This document shows positions 53,419-62,746 of a DNA stretch of 64,000 nucleotides, one piece after another (within the stretch, counting starts at the first letter, position 1; each line of letters opens with the position of its first letter). The notes below the pieces were generated by a model that was not told the origin of the DNA, did no database searches, and was given only the letters and a program-made list of their open reading frames with translations. This DNA comes from Veillonella tobetsuensis (GTDB lineage Bacteria > Bacillota > Negativicutes > Veillonellales > Veillonellaceae), in assembly GCF_001078375.1 (NCBI RefSeq), contig NZ_BBXI01000021.1, positions 1-64,000 on the forward strand. Direction: 5' to 3'. The position numbers were made by a program, and so were the translations under genes.

Positions 53419-54717
53419 ATGCAACAAAGATCTAAATACACATTACGGGCCCTCATCCTGTCCGCTTTAATTACTACATCTGGAATGGCACTTGCCGCCA
53501 CAACTGAAACAGCGGCGCCTAATACAACGCAACCAACAGTAACGGCTACAGCAGATACATCGGCTGTAGCAATTGGGTCTGCCAATACTACCGTTGTAAA
53601 TCAACAATTACGTTCTGGCGTTGTTACATCGCCAAAAGATATTCAAGATGTACGGCCATATATCTTTTCCGATGTACCAAGTGATTTTTGGGCCGCAAAA
53701 TCAATTAGTGCAGTAGCAAAAGCTAAATTGATGAAAGGCTATTCTGATGGTACATTCCGACCTAATCAACCGATGACTCGTGAAGAAGTAGCCTCTCTAT
53801 TCAACAATATCACCGATGATGGTGAAGCAGCATTCATTTCTAGTCACTTTAAAGATATTACCTCTGACCGTTGGTCTGCTCTGGCTATAGAATCTGTGGC
53901 TAGAAAGAATATCATCTCTGGCTATGGCGATGAAACATATAAACCTGAAAAATTCATGTCTCGCCAAGAGTTTGCTGTCGTAGCAGATAATTATCTACAC
54001 TATTTAGGCTATACTACAGATGATCCTACTGTACTTGATCAGGTGGCTTATGGAGACCAAAAATTCGTAGCTCCTTGGGCTCAAGATGCAGTTCGTGAAA
54101 TGGCATACTTAGGATTTACTAACTACGCACCTGGAACAATGTTTAATCCAGAAAAATACGTTACTCGTGCAGAGGCCGCAGAAATCTCTTATCGCATGAC
54201 ACAAACACCACAAGCATTAGCATTCCATAACGCATTATATCGTCAACAAGTAGAAACTAAAACAGCGTCTATCATTAGCCAAGCCCTTCATTATGGACAA
54301 GACTTTACACAATTTAGAAATGATGGGGCCCTCTTCTGGAAAGACGGTAAATTGCACACTACCGTAGTAGAGAAAAAACAATTTGATATTGTTAGTACAG
54401 CACTAAAAAATGCCCAAGATCCACAGCTTGATATGGCTCTTATCTTGAGCCAAGGCAAATTGACACAAGCCCAATTAGAGGACTTCCAATCTGATGCATT
54501 AGCAATCTATGAAGCAAAAGAGCCTCAAGGCAAAATCATCAGCATTCTACCTAATGATGATGCATCTGTATTGGTCATCACTGCTGATTCTGTACAAGCG
54601 GGTACAACAAAAGCATTTAAAAAGAAATTTGGCAAAAAGGTAATGCTTCAAACGCCACCTACGGAAACGCCGGCTACAACCATTCAATTCCCATTACCAT
54701 TAAAACCAACTAAATAA
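53419..54717 (+). CDS. S-layer-homology envelope protein, paralogue of the preceding gene
   Basis: A 432-aa exported protein with signal peptide (to about residue 26) and three SLH domains at about 82-130 (GYSDGTFRPNQPMTREEVA), 143-192 (GYGDETYKPEKFMSRQEF) and 205-260. It has no Lys/Ala-rich helix. From about 285 to 412 it aligns with the C-terminal domain of the preceding protein: ALFWKDGKLHTTV against VMYWRDNQLHVAL, GKIISILPNDDASVLVITA against GNVIAIFPDVENNQLYAVV, and KKFGKKVM against KVFGSKVKM. GGAAGGA precedes the ATG, and an overlapping out-of-frame ATG four bases earlier stops quickly. The pair arose by duplication. Confidence 0.85.
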   Translation: MQQRSKYTLRALILSALITTSGMALAATTETAAPNTTQPTVTATADTSAVAIGSANTTVVNQQLRSGVVTSPKDIQDVRPYIFSDVPSDFWAAKSISAVAKAKLMKGYSDGTFRPNQPMTREEVASLFNNITDDGEAAFISSHFKDITSDRWSALAIESVARKNIISGYGDETYKPEKFMSRQEFAVVADNYLHYLGYTTDDPTVLDQVAYGDQKFVAPWAQDAVREMAYLGFTNYAPGTMFNPEKYVTRAEAAEISYRMTQTPQALAFHNALYRQQVETKTASIISQALHYGQDFTQFRNDGALFWKDGKLHTTVVEKKQFDIVSTALKNAQDPQLDMALILSQGKLTQAQLEDFQSDALAIYEAKEPQGKIISILPNDDASVLVITADSVQAGTTKAFKKKFGKKVMLQTPPTETPATTIQFPLPLKPTK

Positions 54718-54724
54718 TCTATTA

Positions 54725-54750
54725 GGCAGCCCTTTGGGGCTGTCTTTTTT
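54725..54750 (+). terminator. Terminator of the second SLH gene
   Basis: GCAGCCC-TTT-GGGGCTGT stem followed by six T residues, eight bases after the stop codon. Confidence 0.88.
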
Positions 54751-54772
54751 CAGCAAATTTTCATCGCACAAA

Positions 54773-54806
54773 AAAATTCCCTCCGCCTCTAGGCGGAGGG
54801 AGTTTC
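54773..54806 (-). terminator. GC-rich terminator facing the DUF3298-like gene
   Basis: CTCCGCCT pairs with AGGCGGAG, extended by TCCC/GGGA, and ends in seven T residues on the minus strand. It lies about 100 bp beyond the stop codon of the OPT-linked gene. Confidence 0.8.
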
Positions 54807-54907
54807 TCGTAAGTATTAAATTGTTTGCCACATAAAACAGTCTGTTTACCCTTTTGGTGCCATGCACCTTGCATTGTTTTCAATACAGACACATATAGTT
54901 AGTTTTG

Positions 54908-55738
54908 TTATTTGGTCACATCATTTTGACGGTCACGCAAATTGCCAACTGGCACATACACAGTACCAGCACTATGGATTGTATCCACATCTTGTTGAAG
55001 AATCATTACTACTGAATAATCTTCTGTTGTGTAGAATTCAGTTGGCATCTTGTCGAATGAAACATCCGCACCAACTGCATCTTTCACTTGTTGATTATTG
55101 TTAATAGCATTAACGAGTTCTTTCTTATTCAATCCACCAAGATCATACAAGGATAATTGACGACCTGTTGTAGTATTGAACGTAAAGCCTTTTACATAAT
55201 TTACACCATTTGCATCACCATCACGCATAGTATAGGTGTGAATTAAAACACTAAAGATACCGTTTTTATCCGTTTTTACATCATAGTACATGATGACATT
55301 CGTCTTATTAGCATCTTTTTCGTTTAATTTTTGAGTATCATTTTGAACCTTGGAAACGTATTTCTTAATCGTTGTATTGATGGCCTTTTCAACGATAGGG
55401 CTAACAGATTTAACCGTTGGGAATACGAGTTTCAAATGATCTGTAGTCGCATCTACGGGAGATACGCCTACCTCTTTACGATCCATATAGCGATCTGCAT
55501 TTGGTGCTACTACTTCGATAGTGCCACGATCAGTTTTGTTAGCTACGGAACGTAGTTTTTTGTTTTGCTCAGGTGTAGCTGTGCTAGAAACACGATACGT
55601 TACATCGTAACGATCGTTTTGAGTTTCTATAACCGCACCATTATCCTTTGTTACAGGAATCGCTTCGCTAGCGGCTGCCAAAGATGTGAGTGGCAATGCG
55701 GCAGCCATCATGATGAGAACAGTCTGTTTTAATTTCAT
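54908..55738 (-). CDS. Secreted DUF3298/RsiV-like protein
   Basis: A 276-aa exported protein with a signal peptide to about residue 24 (SLAAA). The body contains VFPTVKSVSPIVEKAINTTI, a strand pair VIMYYDVKTDKNGIFSVLIH, and the block GFTFNTTTGRQLSLYDLGG followed by FYTTEDYSVVMILQQ. This order (DUF4163 then DUF3298) occurs in PdaC and RsiV of Bacillus. It lacks the deacetylase or anti-sigma parts. It is ten bases after the OPT transporter gene, so the two form an operon, and it may assist peptide uptake or sense envelope state; that is speculation. Confidence 0.75.
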   Translation of the reverse strand: MKLKQTVLIMMAAALPLTSLAAASEAIPVTKDNGAVIETQNDRYDVTYRVSSTATPEQNKKLRSVANKTDRGTIEVVAPNADRYMDRKEVGVSPVDATTDHLKLVFPTVKSVSPIVEKAINTTIKKYVSKVQNDTQKLNEKDANKTNVIMYYDVKTDKNGIFSVLIHTYTMRDGDANGVNYVKGFTFNTTTGRQLSLYDLGGLNKKELVNAINNNQQVKDAVGADVSFDKMPTEFYTTEDYSVVMILQQDVDTIHSAGTVYVPVGNLRDRQNDVTK

Positions 55739-55748
55739 GGTTAACCTC

Positions 55749-57827
55749 TTACTTTGCTTGTTCTTGCTCTGCTTTCATAGCAAGAGCTTCTTCTTTATCG
55801 AATTTGTGAGTTACAACACGACGAACAAGGTAGAGACCAGCGAAAATGAAAGCAAGTAGACCTAACCAACCAGCTGTGCTTTCAAATTCAGGACCTACTA
55901 ATTGAAGTGGAGATTCTCCACCACCAGTTGTAACTGACAATACAATAATAACAGCTATGATTACACCAATCAAGCTTTCACCAACAATCAAACCGGACGC
56001 AAATAGAACGCCACGACGATTGGATTGTTCCACATCGTATTCAGCCAATTCGCCAGCACGCATTTTAGCGCGAGCAATGAGATAACGGCCTACGAAATAG
56101 CTCATGAAAGAACCAACAATTAGAGGTACTTCCAATGTTGGAGGTAAATAGATACCCATACCAACAGCCAATGGAGGTAATGTTAAGGAAGCAGTTGTGC
56201 TCTTAAGAATTACGTTAACAATGATAGCTACGATACCAACAACAACACCAATCAAGATGTAATTCCAATCCATGCTAGAGTTGAAGATACCTTGTGCGAT
56301 TGTAGTCATCAAAGTTGCTTGAGGAGCAGACAATGCAGCATTTGGATCCATTTCAGCACGAGGTAAAGCGCCTGTGAAGCCATATGCTTGGTATAACAAG
56401 TTAAGAACTGGAGCAATTGCAACTGCACCGGCTACGGAACCAAGTAACAACGCAATTTGTTGACGCCAAGGTGTAGCACCAACGAGTTGACCAGTTTTCA
56501 AGTCTTGCAAGTTATCGTTAGAGATAGATGCAATGGCGATAACTACGGATGTCATAAAGATAGCCATAGCTGTAGCAAATTGAACACCAGCCTCTGTAGC
56601 GAACAAGTTATTTTCAGAAGCGATGAAGTACACCACTAGAGAAGAAATAATAGTCGCCAAGATACCAATACCAGAGATTGGAGATGCAGATGTACCAATA
56701 AGACCTGCCATGTAACCACAAGCTGCTGCTACGAAGAAGCCGATTAATAAAGCTACTACAACGCCAACAACAACAAGAGTCCACATTAAACCTGCACTAA
56801 TAGGTACAGCGGATACGAAATCCCAGAATGTAATAACTAAGCCTACAAGAATAACGGCAAATGTTAACATTACAGATTTCGTACTCATATCTGTATCCAT
56901 GCGATGCAATTCACGTTCTGCAGTACTGCCACTCATGGATTGTAAGGAGATTTTCATACCTTCGATGATAGGTTTAATCAAAGTAATCAAAGTCCAAATC
57001 GCTGCGATACCGATAGCACCAGCACCGATGAAACGAACTTTTTCTTTCCAAACGCCCATAGCGAATTTAGCAGTTACGCCACCATCTGGAGCAAGTGCAT
57101 TTGTCAAATAAGGTACAAAGCCAGCCCAAGCGATGAGAACACCAACTAGGATAGCGATACCAGATGCGATACCGATAAGGTAACCAGCACCTAACAATGC
57201 GGTGGAGAAGCCCAATGGAATTTGAGTAATACCTTTACCAACAGGGAGCCAGAAGCTCATGCTGTCGCCAAGTACTTTAAAACCATTTGCACAAAGACTG
57301 ATGATACCAGCTACAGCACCACCAGATACGATGTCTGTCATACCGGAACCAGATTTGCTAGTTTCACCACTGTGAGAGCCTACTTTCAAAATTTCAGCTG
57401 CTGCACGGCCTTCTGGATATGGTAGGTCACTGTTCACTACCATAGCACGACGCAATGGAATGGTGAATAATACACCGAGAGAACCACCGCATGCGCAGAT
57501 CAAGAATGTTTGCCAGAACGGAAAACCTTGCCAATAGCCAAGCATTAATAAACCTGGCAAAATAAAAATAATTGCAGATAAGGTACCAGCCGCAGATGCT
57601 TGCGTTTGTACCATGTTATTTTCAAGAACGTTAGAATCCTTGAAAAAACGTAAAATCGCCATTGAAATAATGGCTGCCGGGATGGATGACGAGAATGTCA
57701 ACCCGACCTTCAAACCTAAGTATACGTTAGATGCTGTAAAAATTAGGGTAATCAGTGCCCCTAGTAACATCCCACGAAACGTAAGTTCCGGCAAATGAAG
57801 GTCATGGCTCATAAAATCGTGTTTCAT
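55749..57827 (-). CDS. OPT-family oligopeptide/metal-chelate transporter
   Basis: A 692-aa secondary transporter with 15-16 hydrophobic segments. The N-terminus ELTFRGMLLGALITLIFTASNVYLGLKVGLTFSSSIPAAI is the OPT signature, and DLPYPEGRAAAEILKVG and GTSASPISGIGILATI follow. Bacterial relatives import small peptides or metal-siderophore complexes with protons. AGGTAAG precedes the ATG. It is the first gene of a two-gene unit with the DUF3298-like secreted protein. Confidence 0.9.
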   Translation of the reverse strand: MKHDFMSHDLHLPELTFRGMLLGALITLIFTASNVYLGLKVGLTFSSSIPAAIISMAILRFFKDSNVLENNMVQTQASAAGTLSAIIFILPGLLMLGYWQGFPFWQTFLICACGGSLGVLFTIPLRRAMVVNSDLPYPEGRAAAEILKVGSHSGETSKSGSGMTDIVSGGAVAGIISLCANGFKVLGDSMSFWLPVGKGITQIPLGFSTALLGAGYLIGIASGIAILVGVLIAWAGFVPYLTNALAPDGGVTAKFAMGVWKEKVRFIGAGAIGIAAIWTLITLIKPIIEGMKISLQSMSGSTAERELHRMDTDMSTKSVMLTFAVILVGLVITFWDFVSAVPISAGLMWTLVVVGVVVALLIGFFVAAACGYMAGLIGTSASPISGIGILATIISSLVVYFIASENNLFATEAGVQFATAMAIFMTSVVIAIASISNDNLQDLKTGQLVGATPWRQQIALLLGSVAGAVAIAPVLNLLYQAYGFTGALPRAEMDPNAALSAPQATLMTTIAQGIFNSSMDWNYILIGVVVGIVAIIVNVILKSTTASLTLPPLAVGMGIYLPPTLEVPLIVGSFMSYFVGRYLIARAKMRAGELAEYDVEQSNRRGVLFASGLIVGESLIGVIIAVIIVLSVTTGGGESPLQLVGPEFESTAGWLGLLAFIFAGLYLVRRVVTHKFDKEEALAMKAEQEQAK

Positions 57828-58181
57828 AAGTACTTACCTCCGCTAAAAAAAATAACTATAAGCTATCTCCATTTTAACGTGTTAAAGCGATGTTGACAAT
57901 AAAAATCCCTATATTCTGATTATGTATACACGGTAGAAAATAATATGTACCAAAAAACTCCCACTACGCCGCCCCATCCATCGTCCTGTCATTATAAAAT
58001 TTTGAGAACCTTTAACCTTTCACCTGTATAAGAATACTATGTATAAAGGTAATTATATCCCCTTAATTATATCTAATTGGTATTTATTATCATTTTCTAT
58101 TATATTTTTTCTTTTTATAGCATATAATAAAAAAGAACCGACAATATGGTCGGCATGTCTTTTAAGGAGGTTGTAAACATT
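57828..58181 (+). other. Divergent control region between OPT gene and fumC
   Basis: About 350 bp without a gene. A TATAAT box at 58123-58128 could serve fumC; no -35 is clear. A short hairpin CCGAC-AATAT-GGTCGG at 58138-58154 lies in the fumC leader. An in-frame ATG at 58146 is rejected as start because it lies in this hairpin, before the ribosome site. Confidence 0.45.
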
Positions 58182-59537
58182 ATGGAAACAAGAATTGAAT
58201 ATGATTCAATGGGACCAGTCGAAGTCGACGCTAGACGAATTTACGGACCTCAAACGCAACGCTCGTTCAATAATTTTAAAATCGGTGATCACCGCATTCC
58301 TATTGAACAAATCAAAGCGCTTGCGCTTGTAAAAAAAGCATGTGCTTTAACTAATGCTAAGTGTGGCGCAGTAACTGAGGAAAAAGCAAAGCTCATCGCT
58401 CAAGTAGTAGATGAGATTGTAGACGGCAAATGGGATGATGAGTTCCCGTTAACGGTATTCCAAACAGGTTCTGGCACACAAACTAATATGAATGTGAACG
58501 AGGTAATCGCTCACCGGGCTAAACAGTTAGATGAAAGCAACCCGCTCCATCCTAACGACGATGTAAACCGCGGTCAAAGCACAAACGATACATTCCCTAC
58601 GGCAATGCATATCTGCGCGTACTTTGAAATTACAAAACGCGTAATCCCTGCATTAGACGGACTTATCGCATCCTTCGAGAAATTGCAAGAAAAAGGTAAA
58701 GGCTTGCAAAAAGTTGGTCGTACACATCTACAAGATGCAACTTTCATCATGGTGGACCAAGAAATCAGCGCCTTTGTGGACGGCTTAAAAACTGCTAAAA
58801 CTATGCTCGTTCAAAACGCTGACAACCTACTCGACGTAGCCCTTGGCGGCACTGCGGTCGGCACAGGTGTAAACACGCCTAAAGGCTATCTAGACGTTAT
58901 GGAAACTGTATTGCCAGAGGTAACAGGCGCTCCATTCCGCGTGAAGAATAACAAATTCCAAGGACTCGCTCTTAAAGATGCGTTCATGATGGCTCACGGT
59001 GCACTTAACACATTGGCTACAACACTATTCAAAATCGCTAACGACGTTCGCTTCTTAGGCTCTGGCCCTCGTTGCGGCTATGGCGAATGGCATCTACCTG
59101 AAAACGAACCGGGCTCCTCCATCATGCCAGGCAAGGTAAATCCTACACAATGTGAAGCTTTGACCATGGTATGCGCCCAAGTATTTGGCCATAATACAAC
59201 TATAACGCTCTGTGCAGGCAGCGGTGCGTTCCAATTGAACGTGTACATGCCTATCATGATTTATGACTTTGTTGAAAGCTGTCGCCTCCTTGCAGATGCG
59301 ATGAAATCTTTCACAACACACTGCATCGACGGCGTAGAATTCGTACCTGAAAAACTCAACTTCTTCGTAGAACAATCCCTTATGATTGCTACATCCCTAA
59401 CACCATACATCGGCTACGATAAGAGTGCTAAGGTCGTAAAAGAAGCATACAAACGCGGTTGCTCTATTAAAGAAATCATCTTGGAAGAAAAACTCATGAC
59501 CGAAGACGAATTTGCTGAAGCAGTTCGCATGAAATAA
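58182..59537 (+). CDS. fumC: Fumarate hydratase class II (FumC)
   Basis: Interconverts fumarate and malate; in a lactate-fermenting anaerobe it would act in the reductive branch to succinate and propionate. The start is set at ATG 58182, eleven bases after AAGGAGG, giving 451 aa, the usual size. Key elements are GSGTQTNMNVNEVI, NDTFPTAMHI, the VGRTHLQDA loop with catalytic His, and the superfamily signature GSSIMPGKVNPTQ. The oxygen-stable, iron-free class II enzyme is used here. It is monocistronic with a long terminator. Confidence 0.96.
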   Translation: METRIEYDSMGPVEVDARRIYGPQTQRSFNNFKIGDHRIPIEQIKALALVKKACALTNAKCGAVTEEKAKLIAQVVDEIVDGKWDDEFPLTVFQTGSGTQTNMNVNEVIAHRAKQLDESNPLHPNDDVNRGQSTNDTFPTAMHICAYFEITKRVIPALDGLIASFEKLQEKGKGLQKVGRTHLQDATFIMVDQEISAFVDGLKTAKTMLVQNADNLLDVALGGTAVGTGVNTPKGYLDVMETVLPEVTGAPFRVKNNKFQGLALKDAFMMAHGALNTLATTLFKIANDVRFLGSGPRCGYGEWHLPENEPGSSIMPGKVNPTQCEALTMVCAQVFGHNTTITLCAGSGAFQLNVYMPIMIYDFVESCRLLADAMKSFTTHCIDGVEFVPEKLNFFVEQSLMIATSLTPYIGYDKSAKVVKEAYKRGCSIKEIILEEKLMTEDEFAEAVRMK

Positions 59538-59597
59538 ACCTCTCACATCTCTTTGACATATCTATAACATCCTCTCATACCTCAAATGAACGGAAAA

Positions 59598-59668
59598 TAA
59601 AAGGACGCAATAGTCTTGAAATCTTCAGTAAAACTTATTACTGAAGGATAGACTATTGCGTCTTTTTG
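59598..59668. terminator. Long bidirectional terminator after fumC
   Basis: GACGCAATAGTCT pairs with AGACTATTGCGTC. Inside, ATCTTCAGTAA pairs with TTACTGAAGGAT, giving a nested stem of about 25 bp flanked by A- and T-runs. Confidence 0.85.
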
Positions 59669-59797
59669 GGTTTTATATGTCTTATAGCAACATTACATAT
59701 AGATTAACGAAATTCTACAATAATGCACCTTTAAAAGCATCATTTTAAACATAAAATACATTCCAATCAAAGAACTACCTTATGCTATCCACATTCA

Positions 59798-60238
59798 TTA
59801 TAATGATTCAAATATAATTCTATCTGCTTCACTAATTTGATTTAGATCATCTTTTATAGATATAGAATTACCATAAACACGTTTTAAGTGATTAATGCTA
59901 TCAATATCCTCTATTATATTATCAGTATCATAAAATGAGTAATTGGGTATCTTTAAAATATCTATGCCTATTGGTGTTAATAAAACCCTAGTATAACCCG
60001 AATCTCCTTTTACATATAAATATGGAAATACAACCTTATGAGAAATTTTAGAAAATTCCAATCTAGTTTTATATGTGCTATCCTCTAGCATTCCACCAAA
60101 CACAATTCGATAGCGACCTAAACTATAAGAATCTACTAGTTCGGTATGTGTTCCATAAAAATTTAAATAAATTATACTAAGTCCCACTAAAAAACATATG
60201 GCTAATATTTTATATATTGGAATCCTTATGTTATTCAT
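59798..60238 (-). CDS. Small membrane-anchored protein, unknown
   Basis: A 146-aa protein with one N-terminal membrane segment (IYKILAICFLVGLSIIYLNF, about 8-27) and an outward-facing domain with strands RIVFGGMLEDSTYKTRLEF and VLLTPIGIDILKIPNYS. GAGGT precedes the ATG. I recognise no family. It is the last of four very AT-rich genes in a row on this strand, all for small membrane proteins, and may form a unit with them. Confidence 0.5.
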   Translation of the reverse strand: MNNIRIPIYKILAICFLVGLSIIYLNFYGTHTELVDSYSLGRYRIVFGGMLEDSTYKTRLEFSKISHKVVFPYLYVKGDSGYTRVLLTPIGIDILKIPNYSFYDTDNIIEDIDSINHLKRVYGNSISIKDDLNQISEADRIIFESL

Positions 60239-60325
60239 GATATCTTACCTCATCTATCTTTTTATATTTTCCATATTTCTTATTTTATAATTCTACTGTA
60301 GGTCTTCCCAGTTCATTAGGCTCAA

Positions 60326-60523
60326 TTATGACTTCATTACATATTTAATAATAAGAAATCCTAAAACATAAAATATTCCTACACCAAGATATACATATGG
60401 TAATGAGCTTAATAATCCATTAATTGGAATACCATTTAAAAGACGATATAAAATCAAAATTATAGGAAATATAATAGCTACGATTATAATACTATAAAAG
60501 AAAAACTTAAAAATACTTTTCAC
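60326..60523 (-). CDS. Small two-segment membrane protein, unknown
   Basis: About 65 aa if begun at the GTG at 60523, which stands eight bases after GGAG; a TTG seven codons earlier would give 72 aa. Two hydrophobic segments (IIIVAIIFPIILILYRLL and YLGVGIFYVLGFLIIKYV) flank a short loop. No family was recognised. Its size and setting fit an immunity or accessory membrane protein, but nothing confirms this. Confidence 0.4.
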   Translation of the reverse strand: MKSIFKFFFYSIIIVAIIFPIILILYRLLNGIPINGLLSSLPYVYLGVGIFYVLGFLIIKYVMKS

Positions 60524-60636
60524 TTTACTGTCTCCATCAAACAAAAGAACTCTATATAAATACTCTTCTATACTCCACTTTTTACGTTTCTATTACCTCA
60601 TAAGTTTTATAGCTATTACTACCGTAAAAAATACGA

Positions 60637-60891
60637 TTAGAAAAACATATTCATATTGAATAGATTATTAATCTCTTTAAATCCATTTCGTTTAAATACT
60701 TGTATTAATAACTTTACTTGTTTATGACTTAACAGATATAAAAGTATGTGGAATACTATCACCGCTAGTATTGTTGCTTTTAGATTTCCTTCGTATCCAC
60801 CAGTGATCATTGAGTAGATAAAGGCTATATCCATAAGAATAAGCGGAATAGTACATATAATAACCTTGTAGATAAAAAATTTACTATACAT
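60637..60891 (-). CDS. Small membrane protein, unknown
   Basis: An 84-aa protein with two membrane segments (VIICTIPLILMDIAFIYSM and ATILAVIVFHILLYLLS) and a basic C-terminal tail, QVFKRNGFKEINNLF. TAGGTG precedes the ATG. The base composition is far more AT-rich than in the flanking metabolic genes. The function is unknown. Confidence 0.45.
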   Translation of the reverse strand: MYSKFFIYKVIICTIPLILMDIAFIYSMITGGYEGNLKATILAVIVFHILLYLLSHKQVKLLIQVFKRNGFKEINNLFNMNMFF

Positions 60892-60948
60892 TAATCTACA
60901 CCTATAAAATAGCCCTGCAATAACAAATGCTTCAATCTAGTCAATCAT

Positions 60949-61308
60949 TCAATTAAATATCATCCACAATAATATGGCTGTCATGAAATATAAATAATAC
61001 CGAAAAACCTTTGCATTAGAATAGCTTTTTGAGGATTTAAGTTTGAATGTTGAAATAATTTCAACAATAAATAAAATACCTACATTTACATAGAGTAAAC
61101 TAAGGTAATCAACTAAATCAGGAATAAAAAATGTTTGCACTATGAGAAAAAGACTTGCCGGAATCCCTAAGCCTAAAAAAAGAGTATATAGAGTTGGGAA
61201 TTTCAACTCCATATTACTTTTTAAAATATAAATTCTGAACAACCTAAATATATAATAAGTAAATAAACCTACAGGAACTCCAATTTTATAAATAGACAAC
61301 GGAATCAT
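60949..61308 (-). CDS. Small four-segment membrane protein, unknown
   Basis: A 119-aa protein with about four hydrophobic segments: VGLFTYYIFRLFRIYIL, TLFLGLGIPASLFLIVQTFF, SLLYVNVGILFIVEIISTF and YYLYFMTAILLWMIF. The ribosome site is weak. It is first of the four consecutive small membrane-protein genes on the minus strand. No homologue comes to mind. Confidence 0.45.
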   Translation of the reverse strand: MIPLSIYKIGVPVGLFTYYIFRLFRIYILKSNMELKFPTLYTLFLGLGIPASLFLIVQTFFIPDLVDYLSLLYVNVGILFIVEIISTFKLKSSKSYSNAKVFRYYLYFMTAILLWMIFN

Positions 61309-61391
61309 CTGTTAACACACTCGCTTCTGCACTCAACATTATTAAAAGTTCATTTCTAATATATCACAACTCTTATATAACTTCATATAAT

Positions 61392-61431
61392 AAAACGAGG
61401 TATCGTATTCCAAATACAATACCTCGTTTTA
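61392..61431. terminator. Bidirectional-looking terminator before the small membrane genes
   Basis: AAAACGAGGTAT and ATACCTCGTTTT close an 18-bp stem with one mismatch and a four-base loop. On the minus strand it ends the metallophosphoesterase gene. Confidence 0.85.
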
Positions 61432-61495
61432 TTATGAACTTTAATCATCTAAAATTGCTTAAATATTATAGCTATTAATATAGCAAAGCCACTAC

Positions 61496-62677
61496 CTAAG
61501 CTACTCCGTCAAAGAACGTAATAACCGTAATTTCTCTCGGACAGTTAATACGAATAGGGAACCAGTGTCCAGATCCGTTATTGACGTAGCATACGCTATT
61601 TTTCTCTGTATAGCGACCTTTTACATATGGTGTACCAATCGGTACCCAAGGCATACCAAAGAGGATAATTTGTCCACCATGAGTATGGCCTGACAAGGTT
61701 AATGGCACATTGCGTTCGATGGCTTCATCAAAGAATTCTGGATGGTGAGCCAACAGAATAACAAAGGCATTATTAGGGATACCGGACAATGCCTTATCAA
61801 TCATGGCTTCACGGTTTTCTTTACGCCGTTCATTGTCATAGGATACGCCAGCAATATAGACCGGTTGTTTACCACCCATGATTTGGATGTTATCATTAAT
61901 CAATACGTTTAATGGCGTTTTTGTTTTAATATCATCAACGATTTTATTGACATCGTGATGGAATTCATGATTGCCAAGGATATAGTCTACGCCATCAGGA
62001 ATTTGTTTTGCAAATACCTTTAAGCGATCACAAACTTCAGGTAGCCATTGTATCTTGTCGATAAGGTCACCGGTGATGACAACGCGGTTTGGGTGTTCTA
62101 ATAGTGCTAATCGCAAGATTTCGTCAAAGTCATCTAGGTCGATGCTTGGCCCAATATGGATATCACTGAGTTGTACAATCTTATAGTCTGCAAGTCCTGA
62201 CGGTAGATTGGTATAACCAAAGCTTTCATGGGTTACAACGATTTCTCGTTGTCCTTCATAGGCAGCATAACCAGCACCACCCATGGCAGCCAAAGGTAAA
62301 AGGGTACCTACGGTTCTAAAGAAAGCTCGGCGCCCAGTCCGTTCTTCGACGGGAACCTTATGGGAGATGCGGTTTACCAGTGCATAGATCAAGGCCAATA
62401 CAATGAAAACTGGTATACACAAGAATATGGCGAATACTACGCCATAGCTTTCCGTTCTAAACAAGTTAAGCCATTCATACCATGGTGTGCCGTATAGATC
62501 AACTTGGTATAAGAAATAGTATCGCACCGCGCAGAACCAACCAGCGACTACCAAAATATAGGCCAGCCATGCAGGCCATAGTTTTTTCGGTTTCCATAAA
62601 TAGAGGTACAATCCCCAAAAGCCTAGAAAGGCTATGGCTAGCACCACGAGAAACACAGTATTTATAATTAATTGCAT
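61496..62677 (-). CDS. Membrane-anchored metallophosphoesterase (YkuE/YaeI-like)
   Basis: A 393-aa protein with three N-terminal membrane segments (about 1-20, 33-50, 75-100) plus a hydrophobic stretch near 125-140 before the catalytic domain. The calcineurin-type metal motifs are QLSDIHIG, VVITGDLID, LGNHEFHHD, LLAHHPEFF and LSGHTHGGQ, in canonical order. Relatives (YkuE, YaeI/LpxH-like) hydrolyse phosphodiesters of lipids or nucleotides. The substrate is unknown. AGGAGCG precedes the ATG; the enzyme domain should face outward if the Arg-rich RTGRRAFFRTVG acts as the inside signal. Confidence 0.88.
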   Translation of the reverse strand: MQLIINTVFLVVLAIAFLGFWGLYLYLWKPKKLWPAWLAYILVVAGWFCAVRYYFLYQVDLYGTPWYEWLNLFRTESYGVVFAIFLCIPVFIVLALIYALVNRISHKVPVEERTGRRAFFRTVGTLLPLAAMGGAGYAAYEGQREIVVTHESFGYTNLPSGLADYKIVQLSDIHIGPSIDLDDFDEILRLALLEHPNRVVITGDLIDKIQWLPEVCDRLKVFAKQIPDGVDYILGNHEFHHDVNKIVDDIKTKTPLNVLINDNIQIMGGKQPVYIAGVSYDNERRKENREAMIDKALSGIPNNAFVILLAHHPEFFDEAIERNVPLTLSGHTHGGQIILFGMPWVPIGTPYVKGRYTEKNSVCYVNNGSGHWFPIRINCPREITVITFFDGVA

Positions 62678-62746
62678 ATACGCTCCTAACTGTATATCAA
62701 GTAATGGCTAATACATTGAGATAAAATCAGTGTTCGTCTCATAAAT

